From Nematostella vectensis (Eukaryota; Cnidaria; Anthozoa; Actiniaria; Edwardsiidae), in assembly GCF_932526225.1 (NCBI RefSeq), contig NC_064042.1:13093040-13157039 (forward strand): a stretch of 64,000 nucleotides of DNA. Direction: 5' to 3'. Within the stretch, counting starts at the first letter, position 1. Every line of letters starts with the position of its first letter. This document shows positions 34,733-47,800 of this stretch, piece by piece. The position numbers and the translations under genes were made by a program. The notes beneath the pieces were generated by a model, which saw nothing but the letters and a program-made list of their open reading frames with translations, had not been told where the DNA came from and did no database searches.

Positions 34733-36273
34733 CAAGCGTACGAAAGCCGAGTAGGGCCATCAGATTTCAGAGATAATAATTTCAGAGATGATAATTTCAG
34801 AGATGTTAACTCCGGAGATGATAATTTCAGAGATAATAATTTCAGAGATGATAATTTCAGAGATGATTATTTTAGAGAAGATAAATTCAGAGAAGATAAT
34901 TTCAGATAACTGTTTCGGTCAGGTCTCCAAGCCTTTAGGCACGTACATGCCCAGCTTCTTTCAGTGCTAAGGAATTGCCTGAGGTTACACGGTGACGGAC
35001 CGACCAACTGCAGCGGACATTTTTGCCCACCTATGATTCACAACCCACAGACTACCATGTCCAGTAGTGGCAAGATGTTGGATCACATTTCTGACAAGAA
35101 CACGGTTATGTTGTTTTGTTGATCATTTTACTGAGTAACGGGGCCTTCAATTAGGAAATTTACATTCAAGCAATAACGATAGAGGATATGAGATGATCAC
35201 GCGGAGAAACATTAAAATTAAAAGAGTTACATAAAGGTGATAAATAAAATTGATTGATTGATTGACCTTGTGTCTGTGTAAGACACTCATAGCTCATTTA
35301 CATAATACATGATTGTGTGGAATTATTATAGGTATGCCGCAGTATTTCGATGTCCCGTAAAAATAGCAATGCGTAATATTAGCATAACTTTAGGATGTTG
35401 TGTGATTCCACTGGAAATATCGATGCCCTCCGTGCTATTGTATGGAAACTAATTTACACACTTTTACCTTCCGTCGGTGCCCCCCCCCCCCCCCCCCCTT
35501 TTGGGAATCCTGGATCCGCCCTTGGTTGATAGAATATAATCCATCAAAAAAGCCAGTTAAAAAAAAGCCAGTTAAATAAAACAACAACATTAACTTGACT
35601 CTGTATAAACGAAACAATTACATTTCTGAAACGGGATGAATATGGACTTCATGTTACTTGAATACTCGGTCTCCTTCCTCATCTGCTATATTAAAATTGG
35701 TGAAACTCTTTAAGTTTCTGTGTGATTTCTGAAAATAATTCTAGAGCCTCAGCTGCGTCAGTTGGTGGGTGTAGTTTGGCTTTATGAGTTGCACCAGCTC
35801 CTCCATATTTCCGCTGTAGTCTTCACAGGATTCAGTATACATGCGCTTGCACGCTTGCACGTCTAAATCTACGTGGCGTAGATAGTTTTCTGTATTGTAT
35901 AGCTCCGGCATGAAAAAGAGCACACCAGCTTGGCCACCGATGACTTCGTGGCGCTTTTGACTTGCGTGGGATATATTATATTTTTTTAATATGAATTATG
36001 GACATAAACAAACCTAAGAAAGGGCAGAATATGGGAAAACTTGAAGAACTCCTCAGGACCAAACGTAGCTGTGGGGGAATTGTTGTGTTGATCGAGTGCT
36101 GCATGCTCAGTAAGCCGGCAGAATTCTTTATCCGAAATTATAATCTCTGAAATTTAGCATCTCAAATTATCATCTCTGAAATATTTATCTTTGAAAATAT
36201 TATCTCTGAAATTATCATCTCTGAAATTATTATCTCTGAAATCTGATGGCCCTTCTCGGCTTACGTACAAGCG
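34733..36273. mobile_element. 1.53-kb non-autonomous DNA transposon with subterminal minisatellites
   Basis: Terminal inverted repeats TACGAAAGCCGAGTAGGGCC (34,739) and GGCCCTTCTCGGCTTACGTA (ending 36,267) are flanked by a 6-bp direct repeat CAAGCG (34,733-34,738 and 36,268-36,273). Inside both ends lie inverted arrays of a 15-bp unit AGAGATGATAATTTC (34,764-34,908 and 36,140-36,240). The interior holds a C18 tract next to a CCTGGATCCGCCC end that looks like a nested element, and a short coding relic at 35,690-35,960 on the minus strand. The superfamily is not identified. Confidence 0.8.
35690..35965 (-). pseudogene. Coding relic inside the TIR element (unrecognised)
   Basis: On the minus strand one frame reads FMPELYNTENYLRHVDLD onward. 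After a one-base shift near 35,773 the next frame reads PPTDAAEALELFSEI and ends in TAA. Composition is protein-like. It may be the end of the element's transposase or a captured host fragment; I do not recognise the family. Confidence 0.4.
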
Positions 36274-36441
36274 CCTGTACTATTCAATTATTTTATAACA
36301 TCTTTTAGACTCTGGAAAGCTGCCAATGAATAAAGGGGCGAGCGGGCGTTCACGTCGCTACCTTGGACGGAATCTAATTTGCATTTGTGCAGAATTAATT
36401 AGCAATTGGTTAAATATAAATTTTGCGATTAGCCTGTCTGT

Positions 36442-36513
36442 GGGGATGTAGCTCAGTGGTAGAGCGTCCGCTTTGCATGCGGAAGGCCCGGGGTTCGATC
36501 CCCCGCATCTCCA
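36442..36513 (+). tRNA. tRNA-Ala (anticodon TGC)
   Basis: Full cloverleaf of 72 nt: acceptor GGGGATG/CATCTCC, D arm GCTC/GAGC, anticodon arm TCCGC/GCGGA with loop TTTGCAT, T arm CGGGG/CCCCG with TTCGATC. The G3:U70 wobble that marks tRNA-Ala is present. A T run (36,515-36,522) gives a Pol III terminator. No intron; no encoded CCA. Confidence 0.97.
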
Positions 36514-36514
36514 C

Positions 36515-36522
36515 TTTTTTTT
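36515..36522 (+). terminator. Pol III terminator of tRNA-Ala
   Basis: Run of eight T directly after the discriminator base and one C. Confidence 0.85.
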
Positions 36523-36845
36523 CCCATCACATTTATAGCGATCATTTATTTTCATTTAATTTGCTTTCGGTTACTTGCTTTAATACAATGGTTTGATGCA
36601 AAATCTGCATCATATTCGAATTTATTTCTCTATAATATTATCTGTGTGCCCCTTCTCATTTACAAAAGATCTGAGAGCTAGTTTTAAACCTGCCTTCAAC
36701 AAAGATGCATACATCTTTGAATAGACTAATTTTCATTATTCCTTTGGAGCTACCTTTGTATTTTCTTTTATTGATAAGATTTACTGTTATTTTTTTATGG
36801 GTTTCCTGATTGTTGGATAATTTTGTTCCTAGTCCCCCGCTTCGT

Positions 36846-37047
36846 GATGGCGCAGTGACCACGTGATCTTTTGGCTGAACGGACTGTACTGCGCAAGCGC
36901 GGGCGAACTGCTTTGGCTCCACATGCAAAATATGAACAAGTTTGCCGGCTGAATTTATTGGGCTATATAACACTAGAAAGAAAACAAGTTCATGCAAAGT
37001 CCTTTAGGATCATCAACAATTATGGCAGTGTTTTGCTTTCGCCTGAG
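36846..37047 (+). promoter_or_regulatory. Candidate USP9X promoter and noncoding first exon
   Basis: A GC-richer patch holds an ATGGCGC element (36,846-36,852, YY1-like), a CACGTG E-box (36,860-36,865) and TGCGCAAGCGCG (36,890-36,901, close to the NRF1 consensus). A GTGAGC donor follows at 37,048 and could join the acceptor before 38,735. This is typical of TATA-less housekeeping promoters. The exon itself is inferred. Confidence 0.4.
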
Positions 37048-38734
37048 GTGAGCTAGTACTGTTGTTATCTCATTTTGAATCGTTGTTACTGGGCTCCAGT
37101 TGAAGCCATTTTGGAAGCTTTTGAGAAGTGTCACTTTGAAAGCTTTTTAGCATTTCCAAACAATTCCACGAAATAGTAAATTTCAGAGTCCGTGACATCA
37201 ATGATCTGTCTTCTAAGTAATTAAAAAGTATATTTCTATTGCTTCATCTTTAAAATTAAGCCAGCTTCACCTCGTAAAATCTCGGCATCCTTCCACCATT
37301 CAATCCCTTTCCAAAATCGTCCCTCTTCTTCCGGTATACGTAAGAAGACTGTCGCTTGTTTCTTGGAAGTTGAAAAAGGCTCGTACTTCCATCACATGTG
37401 ATAGGCATTATGTTTTGTGCTAAAAAGAAGTGCTATTTATCCTTTTACCGTTTTCATCTGTTATCAATTTTGAACCAATACTTGTTATCAAACTAGTCTA
37501 CATTACATACGTACAGGAACAGAAACTAAAGTTGTTAATAAAACTATTGAAATTTATAATCATTCATAGATATTTCGTTTATCCTTTTTCCAGTGAAGAT
37601 TTTGATTTTATATGGTTATATAAATTTGACTAATATTTGTAGAGAACTTTGCTGTATTCTGTCTAATTTGCTTACTTGCAGTTTTAGTCCTGTTTGGGAT
37701 TGAAATATGCAAGGACTCACACCCTTCTATTATAACATGTATTGAGTACTCCTTGCATATGATTACTTCTATATCCTTTTATATTTGGACTCTCTACAGC
37801 TTTAGTACTATAGCATTTTATGTTAATAAATGAGACAGTCATTTCTACCTATAATGTATCTTTAAATCTGTGTACTGTACATTATGCAATACATATACAG
37901 TTTGCAAAGAGAATTTAAAAAGCTATATTATTAAAAAAAATGTGTAGAAACATCTACAGCTAGAATTTGCACTATTTTTTTTTAAATAATATTTAAAAAA
38001 TTTCCTGATTGGTCCAAGGGACCACCATTTGCAGATGTTTGTCATTTTTTTGTTGTTTAGGAATAAATTATATTATTTGGTGGTATTTTGAAAAATCTAG
38101 CCAACTTGAAATTGCTGGTACCTTTTCTGCGCTTGATTTCCAGTAAGCAACCCCTTTCAATCAGGATATTACCGGCTGGATGCATGACTAGCCAGGAATG
38201 TTGCCAATTTTTGCCAATCAACAAAATGCCTGCAGAAACCTTGCAGACTTGGCTCTGATTGGTTGACTGCTGTACGATAATACTCTAGTTCCCTTCATTC
38301 ATCATAAAAACCTTTTTTTAAGGGATGACACCATTTTAAACATTAAAAAACTATATCTAACTTCATGATATTCTTAAAGTATCTTCTATACCTCTTTGTA
38401 CTAATGTAAAATGTATCTCATATAATTAAAATTTAACTTGGTTACAGTATGATTTAGCTGCAGAAGTTGCATTTAATTTGCATTGCATAAACCAGTTACC
38501 TAGGCATTCATGGGAGCTAACAGAACAAAGGTTCATACATGTATATTGACTGTAGACTGCAAAATCCTTTCTTAATCATTTCATTTGCATCTTAAAAATA
38601 GAAAATATGATATTATCTTGTTAGCTGCTTAATGTTTTCCCTTATTTCCTGGGAACTTAATGAGCCCCAGTTTAAAGTCTTGGTATCTGATATGGAAGCA
38701 AAGAGCTGACTTAAAACCTTTTTATCTTTACCAG
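37048..38734 (+). other. Inferred first intron of USP9X
   Basis: AT-rich sequence without coding features. It ends in a pyrimidine-rich TTTATCTTTACCAG acceptor before 38,735. No repeat element was recognised. Confidence 0.4.
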
Positions 38735-38857
38735 GTGAACCCTTCGATGCTAGCCTTGTTTAAACTATTTATGCCTTTGAAGCATGTGATGTCCTGCATG
38801 GTATTTATATGTGGAGATTATCAGCTGTTCAAGTGTTAGACTCTTGTAAATACAGAA

Positions 38858-41800
38858 ATGACTTTGTCAGTAAAAGGGGGCAGCGGGGAGCAGACCCAAG
38901 CAAATCCCCCCGCAACCACACCCCCCTCACAACCTACCCAACCTGCTACCCCAGCAAGCTCTGAGCCGACAAACACAGAGCAGCTGGAAGACAAAAATGC
39001 AGATGGAAATCAGGCATCAGAGGAAAGTGAACTTTTACTTGCGAATGGGGAGCCGGCATTTCCTTTGGCTGAACTCTCAAAACTTGATGAGATGATAAAT
39101 AGGCCAAGATGGGTGGTACCAGTGTTACCCAAAGGAGAGCTTGAGGTTCTACTCGATGTGTCTATCAAGCTGTGCCGTGCTGGTGGGTGTAGTTTATAAG
39201 GATTTGAAAAATAGTATTGTAAAATGTATTATTTCTCTATTTTTCGTCCTTTGTTATTCACGTAACTTAAAACCCAAGCCATTTGCAATCTAGAGGTGAT
39301 ACTGTAGCTTATTTGTCCACGGGTATGTGTGTTCATGCGCTACTCTTGTCTTGTGGTACAATTTGACGTTTCAGGACTAGACACTAAAAGCGAGGACTGT
39401 CAGCGATTCTTCAGGGATGGCCTAACAACTTCTTTTCATAAAATTCTTAATGATGAAGCTGTAAATGGTTGGAAATATGAAATTCATGTAAGTACTAGGA
39501 TTTCTGTTAGGATTCTCTTTTTGATTTGATATTTCTAATTGAAATTTATTTAGCATTCCATTTGGAATTAGGTGTAAAGTATAAAATAGGCTGCTCCAAT
39601 GTAATTAATTTTTACTTTCCCCCTGAATGTGGGAATGACTGTCACTCTACAGTAGTTGCTTTCCCATCCCTCACTCCGAATCTTACAATCTAGAATGTGC
39701 ATAGGCCAGTGTTGATTGCTACATACCTTAATAGAGAATAAACACGAATTTGAAAAATCCACATTGATTGAATATACCTTGATTCTTCTGGTTCACAATC
39801 ATGACAACTTGGGCTTTTTGTATTTATTTAAGTTAAGTGTTCATTTTAAATACCTTAATTAAGTTAAACTTTAATTTAGGAAATGTTCATTAATACTGAA
39901 TGTTATCAACAATCCAAAACAAAATTTAACAACTTCTCAAACAATACTGTTTATTAATAAGGAGCTTCCCACAGTGTTTAATTGTCTTGGTCTGGCTCTT
40001 TATCAGCTTCGACATCAGACAAGTATTTCCGAGCAGCAAATTGAGAATTAAATTCTGCCATCTTTTTGAATCCTTGATAATTTAGTTTGTCTGTGAATGT
40101 TATGCTCAAATTTGCATCAGTTTCACTTGTTATGACACAATTTGTCCACATACATTTACCATAATATACATTAATTTCCTATACGTAGAACTTTTTATTG
40201 ATACATATTTATGTCTGTTAAAGTAAAGATGTAATGTTGATGAATATTTAGTGATGGTATATTATTTTTATGTCTATCATTAGTTAATAAAAGAATTTGC
40301 CATTTTATTTCCCAGAGGTGCATTTTAAAGAACACAGAAAAACTTATAGAACTCTGCGTAACCAAGCTGTCGCAGGACTGGTTTCCTCTTCTGGATCTCC
40401 TAGCTCTGGCATTCAACCCATTGTCCAGGTATCACTGACTTGGCAATGTTAGACTAGCAACATGAAAACAAAATTCAATTTGTGTTAGAATTTGTGTGTA
40501 AAGCTCTGGCCAAATAGAACAAGTTTTGCTACTTGTCTCTATTTGGGCACCAACTTGTGTTGACTTGTACCCATTGCACAGAATTTGAATATGTTCAATT
40601 TTTGAATGTAAGTTGGCAAACTTACGTTTATTGTACAGTATCTCATTTGGCTATCAAAAATTAAATTTTCTTAGTTTCGGCATCATTATAGAGTACATGA
40701 GTTTCTGAAGATTTGTTTCTATTTCTTATATTTTAGTATTTTCCTTTTTTTCCACAAAAGCATCAAGACAGGGTTCAGGGGTTTGTATAGAGTAGTATAG
40801 ACTGTTTTCACGATGTTGCTCACACATCCAAAATGCCACAGACTGGCGGGTCCTAGCTGATATAAAATGGAGTACGGATTGGAGTTTAAAGAAGAAGCTA
40901 TAGAAATGCTGTCATATAGCATCTTTGGATGCGTTTTGGATTCAAATTCCCCTTTGTCTTAATTTTTTTATCAGCTTTGGCCTGCTATTCTGTGGTATTT
41001 CGGATGAGCGTGCAAATTCGTGAAAACAGTCTATTGTGCCTTTAAATTGCTTGAACTCTACCACATTGTAACTTCAAGGTTTTGGTTTTAATCTGGTATT
41101 CGTACCGAGGCGTCGGGGCTTAACTGTGGCTGTGTGGGGTGATAAAATGTGTGGTAATGGACGTTGGTGCGTGGGTTAAAGTGTGTACGTGTGGCTATTT
41201 TATATGATGTGTTGCGCTGGGGGCTGTAAGGGTCGGAGTAGTGGCTATGTATGAGAGGTAGAAATAGGCTAGCAGTGAGATAGTAGGGGAGAACTGTGTG
41301 TTTGACCTTCAGAGGAAGGTGATAATTACATGTTGATAACTTCTTGTGATAACATATTGTTCAATCAAACAATACGAATACCAGATTAATACCAAAACGA
41401 TGGTCCTGCACATCCCAGCTCCAAGAAATCTTATTTTCTTCCATTCTTATTTTATTCAGTTAACTTAAATGAACTGCTGTTACCATAATAGGAATCTTGA
41501 TACCAACCCTGTTATTAGTCAATGGTAATTGTATAAATGCAATTCCAGGTTCAACATTTATAATGGTGCACGTCCGTCCGAGTCCTTACCCCAAGGTGCT
41601 CCTGTAACAGAGGGCATTACACAGTATGCTAAATCGCCAGACGCCAGGTCACCCAAGGTACCTAAATGATCTAATAACCCCCTAACTAAAGAACGCCTCC
41701 TATCTAACGAACACCCCCCTAAGCTTACAAGTTTGTAGTAAACGCCCCTCTCTAACAAACGTCCCCCCCTCTACCCTCCCTCCCAGCTTGAAACAAACAA

Positions 41801-44800
41801 CATAGAAATTTCAGTAATATAAATCAAATTTAATTAATCTGAGCTTGTTTTTTAGCTGGGTGAGTTTTGCTACACAGGCTAAAATTTAATTTAATTTAAT
41901 GTCCTTACTGAGACCAAAATCCCCCCCCCCCCCCCCATCCCCCTTGGACCATCAAAATTTAATAAACGCTGCTTGCTACGCAGGCTAAAATTTGACGTGA
42001 TCCTGACTGACACTAGAACGCTCCCCCTTGGACCATCAAAATTAAATAAACGCTGCAGGCGTAAGGGCTGGGAATAACGTTTTGTATGGGTCATTTTAAG
42101 TGTAAAGTGAATGCAAACACTTTTAGTCCAACAATTTTTTAGTCTTTTTTTGCCCAAATTGTGGATAGCTGCTTTTCAAATGCTTTAGAAAATACACTTT
42201 TTTGGATAGCTTTGGGCAAGCAAAATGACTGATTTCTTATTAACAGGGCTGGCTTGTGGATTTAGTGAACAAGTTTGGTTCCCTAGATGGCTTTAGCATA
42301 CTCAGAGACAGGATATGTGGCAAAGAAAATCTCACTGTTCCCTTATTGTCGGCTCTTCTCAAGTAAGTAACCTTTCATTATTTGGTCTCTGATTGGGTCC
42401 TGCCCCCCCTTCCCCCATGCGCTGTGCTTTGGCAGTACAACTTGAATTTTGAACCTTTTCAAGACAAATAGGTTTGAAATAGTTAGGAATAAATGTCCCT
42501 TTCTCCATAAAAAATCAGAATAGCTATACAGGTTACATATAGTACATTTGTACATACAGTAGTGTAGGTACAAATGTTATTGTACCTATCGAAGCTATCA
42601 AGCCATACCTTTTCTTATTATGCTTACTGTACCTTTGCTGCTTTTTCGTCAATATAGAAAAAATTAATTACATTGCCCCCCCCCCAACATGACAGGCTTT
42701 TCTCCTTGTAATTAAGGATACCGTAGACCCAAGCGGTAATTACCCCAAATGTCCCTGCAAAATCGCTCGCACTTGCTTTCGAATTAAAGCAAATGCCAAC
42801 AAACTATATATCAATTTAAAGCTTAATGATTGTACTATCCTCCTAAAATGATCATTTTTTATACGTGCTTAATTTTGAGTGCTTTTGCCTGGTCCGAAGT
42901 GCGAAATCATCCACTTTTAAACATGTGAATTATTTATACACACCAAAAGCGCGTAACCTCCCAGGATCTGCTTTATATCTTTCGTCATGTACTAAACTGA
43001 CAAACCCTGTCTACATTTGACGTCACACAGCCTCGTTGATTAAAGGCGTGGAATAATTTTGCTTCTTTGGCTACAACGCACTAATTAAGTCAGTGGCGAA
43101 AAAAGCTACTGATTATCTGCGGCACGGTGTGACAGAACATATCTATACTAGACGCTTGCCAAGTTGCGCAGGAATCGGGCGGTTAGAAGTGTACCTTTAA
43201 TTCACATATTTAGAGTAAGATGGGGTGAAATTTGATTGCGTATTATCGGGGATTGAAGTTGTGTAAACATTAGATGCAGCGTGACAGTAATGACAGACGA
43301 AGAGCAAATAGTTTATTGGCTTTAGTTTAGTTTATTGGCTTTGTCACACAAAAAAAAATACTACAGTTTACAATAGGAAATAAACAAAATAAAGAAAATA
43401 AGAAACAATGTGACGGGAGAAGAAAACAGGGCGTAAGCCCCAATTGAAATTCTTTCCCAACAAATGACAAACAATAAGAATTCAAAAACGAAAATAAAAA
43501 TTGAATTACATAAATTTAACATCTATGAAATTATGGAGGTTGGTAAAAGGCAAGTTTCTCTAAATAGTGAGTTGTCAGCTGATACCTGAAAGACGAAAGC
43601 GTAGTGCAAGATTTCATAAGTGAAGGAAGACTATTCCAAAGTTTGACAGTTCTAGGGAAATACGAATTCCTGTAATAATTTTGGTTGTGAGTGGAAAAAA
43701 GGCGGTAATTGTTAGGATGGTAATTATGGAGGTTGGTAAAAGGCAAGTTTCTCTAAATAGTGAGTTGTCAGCTGATACCTGAAAGACGAAAGCGTAGTGC
43801 AAGATTTCATAAGTGAAGGAAGACTATTCCAAAGTTTGACAGTTCTAGGGAAATACGAATTCCTGTAATAATTTTGGTTGTGAGTGGAAAAAAGGCGGTA
43901 ATTGTTAGGATGGTAATTATGGAGGTTGGTAAAAGGCAAGTTTCTCTAAATAGTAAATAATAATTTTAAATAACAGAACTAGATTGGTTATGTCTCTTCG
44001 ATATTCTAATGGGAGGAGCTTAAGAGTTTTCAGCCTTTCTGTGTATGAAACATCGGCGGGATAGTTCAAAATAAACTTGGATGCTCGACGCTGGACGTTC
44101 TCAATCAGAGCTTTGTGCTTGCCTGTCGAAGGCGACCAAATGCAAGAAGCATACTCCAGGTGGGGCCTAACAAGGGTGCAGTACAGCAGCTGTCTTGTAG
44201 TTGGGTCGAGGATGTCAGAACAGACCTGCTTCACTAGTCCAAGCACCCTGTTTGCTTTTGCGCACATAGGCTCGATGTGAGGACCCCAAGACAGGTCGTT
44301 AGTAATTGTAACGCCGAGGTCAGTCACCTGCGCTACTGGATCCAGGGTGCGACCGCATAGTTGGTAAGGGTACGGAGGACGCTTGGTAGAACGCTTCTTT
44401 GACATGTGCACCACTTTGCACTTAGATGCACTAAACTCCATGCCGTGCTCTAGACTCCAGCTGTACAGGGAGTCAAGGTCAGCCTGCAACGAGGTTGAAG
44501 AACTTGCAGTGTCTATAGAGCGGTAGAGCTTAGAATCATCAGCATAAAGAGCAATAGAGCCGCCTATGGCAACCAATCACATTGCACGCTTTACACACAG
44601 CGGGAAAACTCTTAGGCGCTTATATGTCATAGCGCTAGTCGTGCAAGTGAAGGGAGATGCCTAGATCGAAGCGAGCTTGCACTGAAGAAAAGAAGAGTGC
44701 GGAAAACTTAAAATGACCGCAAACAGAGACAACTCTATGTTTTGGGCTTTCTTCCTCGCTTAGCCTTCTTCGAAAGAAGCCAAGGATTCTTACTTAATCT

Positions 44801-47800
44801 TGGTGTAGTTTACAACTATGCCAAATTTAGAGTAAACGCTTATAAAGTTGATATACATGTAAATATGGATAAATCTCTGATAAAACGTCAATAATGATAT
44901 TGACGTGCTTGTATGCTAATTAGAGGGAAAAGCCGTAAAACTAAGTTCCCTGGATGTTGATCGCGGGGCTTTGAGCTAAGTAAACAGGATTATGGGATTA
45001 TTGACGCCTTCGAGAATAACGCTACACTTGTTCGAATTTGGTTTTTCTTGAATATCTGGGGGAGTATTTAAAATTTTGGTGGCATTTTTTTGCTAACACC
45101 TAGAGTGTGCCTATTGTCATCGAATGGCATAATAAAAAAAATCACCCGAAATAAAGCCATTTGGGTCTACGGTATCATTAAGTATCCCTTTATTTTGATA
45201 CATTTTCACTTACAAGCCCCCTTACAATACTTACAATAGTTTCAAATTCCTTCATTTAGTTTCTTCTAAAAAAATCTGTTGTTTCTATCCTCCTTGCAGG
45301 CCATTTGGTAGTTGTGCTGAGGTTCTCACTCCACAGACCGTAGAGGAATACTTTCTTCCAGTAATTGTAAGTGGTGTTTATTTATACTAATCTAATTATT
45401 TTACTGTTTTCTCTGTAATGCATTTTGTACTTTATGCATTTTCTAGGATTTTGTTCCTGGCTTTCTTGAGAGTTTATCAGACCAGGAGCTTAAAAAGGAG
45501 GCCAAAAACGAAGCCAAGAATGATGCTTTATCATCTATAATTAAGGTATTGTGGCTGAGTCTGAATCTGAAATCGAAATTATGTAGAATTTGAAAAAATA
45601 TTGATCAACCACTCTTGATATTGTTTACATTTAAAAATATTATAATTACTAGAAGAAGCACCTTGCCTAAAATAAAAAAAAAACATGAATACATTAGTGC
45701 CTTCCTAATCATATGACACTTTAAAATAAGCCCCTCCCCCGTACAGCACTATCTCTACTTGAAACAAAAGAAGATCTATTATTTTTTTGAAAAAAATAAC
45801 GTTTCCCCTGTGTATTGCCCAGGTGCCATAATGATGTATTTAAACTGCTTATTCCTTTCTTTTTTATTTCTAGGCATTGAAAAATCTAGCAGGAAAAATA
45901 ACCTCTAAAGAAGACATCCCTAAACAGCTAGAAACTTTTAGATTAAAGATGATTCTGAGGTGACTACTGGCATCCTTTTTAGTTTGATCCTACCAGGCCT
46001 GCATTGCATAAGATCAACATTTTTTTGCTGTGCTTTGGTGGTTTTGTTTACCTTTATTTACTGATCTAAAACAGTTGTTTATTAGTTTCAATGTTCATGA
46101 CATTTTTTGGCTTTTTGTATTTGATTTTTAATACTTTTTCATTATTTCCCAGACTTCTACAAATCTCTTCTTTCAATGGAAAGATGAATGCATTGAATGA
46201 GGTAAAAGTTACATTATGTGTGGCTCATATTATACTGAACATTACATTCAACTCCCTGTTATACGTACTAGACTCTGGTGAGATCGGCTTATTTTCTGTC
46301 AAAGCCTACTAGTGGACGTCCATGCCCCAACTAATGGACTGTGGTTCTGGGCTTTAGATAAACAAGGTGATAAGCAGTGTGTCATATTACACCCATCGTC
46401 ACACAACAGCAGATGAGGAGGAGTGGCTAACTGCTGAAAGAATGGCTGTAAGTACTGCACAGTCCCCCCCTGAACAAAGTTTAAGGATACAAGTTTGAGC
46501 TACAATCTGTTAAAAAACTAATTGGACACTTTCCCTCCCCCCTCCTTTTGGAGGGCAAATTATCACCTAGTGACTGCTTGTGTTTTGAGCTGAAAATTTC
46601 GCCTCTTACCAATATTAATCAGGGGAAGAAGGATGGAGATGGTTCGTATGCAGTGTCCTACTTAATTTTGTTGTGGAATGTAGGCTTTCTCTGACTCATC
46701 CTCTTTGTTTTTCATGATCTGTTCAAAAGTACTACAACAACATTTTTGGTAGCATCTTTTGTAATAGTTCATATGTGTATGGTTGCATGTTGCTGGGAGC
46801 TCTTGACCCACTGCAGTGTACTGTACTCTTTACTAAGTTTAAGTTTTTTTTAGTGTATACTTAACAAATTTTGGTATCTTTTCTAGGAATGGATTCATGC
46901 AAATAAAGTTCTGTCGATAGTACTTAAGGATAACCTTCATCAACCGCAGGTACTTTTAAGTAACTTTAAACAGTCAAGGTGTGGTAGGGCCATCTGAGGG
47001 GTGGGGCACATCCTCCTCCAGTTATTTTGATAGCCATATAATTTTAGTCTGCCAAGCACTGTATGGGTGAACCTCCCCCCAAGTATTAGAGAACTTAATA
47101 TATACTACGGTGAAGTAAACTCGTGCGATTGCCGCTGTCCCTATTCATGACACTGAGCACTATTTGGTGACTTTTTAACAGTAGAACTTCAGTATCTAAC
47201 CTCAAAATGCTGGCAAAGCATAAACACAAACGTTTTTGGAAAATTATATAAAATGGTTAGGATTAAGGCATTGTTTGTCAAGGTACATAACATAAACAAA
47301 AGGACTAATTTTTTTAGAAGGAGATGTGATAGGGTATTGTCACAATCACAAAAAAACATTGTAGTAATGATTGGCAATGCTGATTCTTCAGATAAACATG
47401 TTCAAAGTATTAATCAATACAGTTGTTTGACACAATTATTCTTGTTGTTCCAGTATGTGGAAAAGCTTGAAAAGATCATCCGGTTTGTGATCAAGGAAAA
47501 GGCCTTGTCTTTGGATGACCTAGACAGTATATGGGCAGCACAGGTAAGTACTACACTCATATGCTTTTTAGCGTATGTCTCATCATAGGGAAACCAGAGG
47601 GAAATGTACCATGCCATTTTACTGGTCAGAACAAGTCCTCTCTTGCCCTGACTGGCTTGATGGAAAGCCCCCTTGTCTTACCTTGTGACATCTAATTTTA
47701 TACTTCCCTTATTGTATGATGACCGTATTGTAATAATGGTTTGATTCATACTACTGTATAATTCAAGTAGATAAAATTTGCAACTACTGTACAATACTGT

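Larger units (their letters stand above)
38858..42362 (+). other. USP9X: USP9X coding exons 1-5 (N-terminal region)
   Basis: Exons 38858-39182, 39375-39487, 40316-40428, 41549-41657, 42247-42362. Exon 1 opens with a Pro/Thr/Gln-rich disordered stretch (about residues 1-70) and then the conserved [18 protein letters not shown] block. Exons 2-5 encode helical repeat sequence ([40 protein letters not shown]). Intron 3 carries two MITE-like elements and intron 5 is enlarged to 2.9 kb by a nested element. Confidence 0.93.
42718..45175. mobile_element. 2.46-kb element with perfect 15-bp TIRs in USP9X intron 5
   Basis: ATACCGTAGACCCAA (42,718-42,732) and TTGGGTCTACGGTAT (45,161-45,175) are exact reverse complements. 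They may include a TA target duplication at each tip. The interior has no transposase that I can see and hosts a CR1-like LINE fragment (43,515-44,576), so it is a non-autonomous element enlarged by a nested insertion. It sits between coding exons 5 and 6 and is removed by splicing. Confidence 0.65.
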
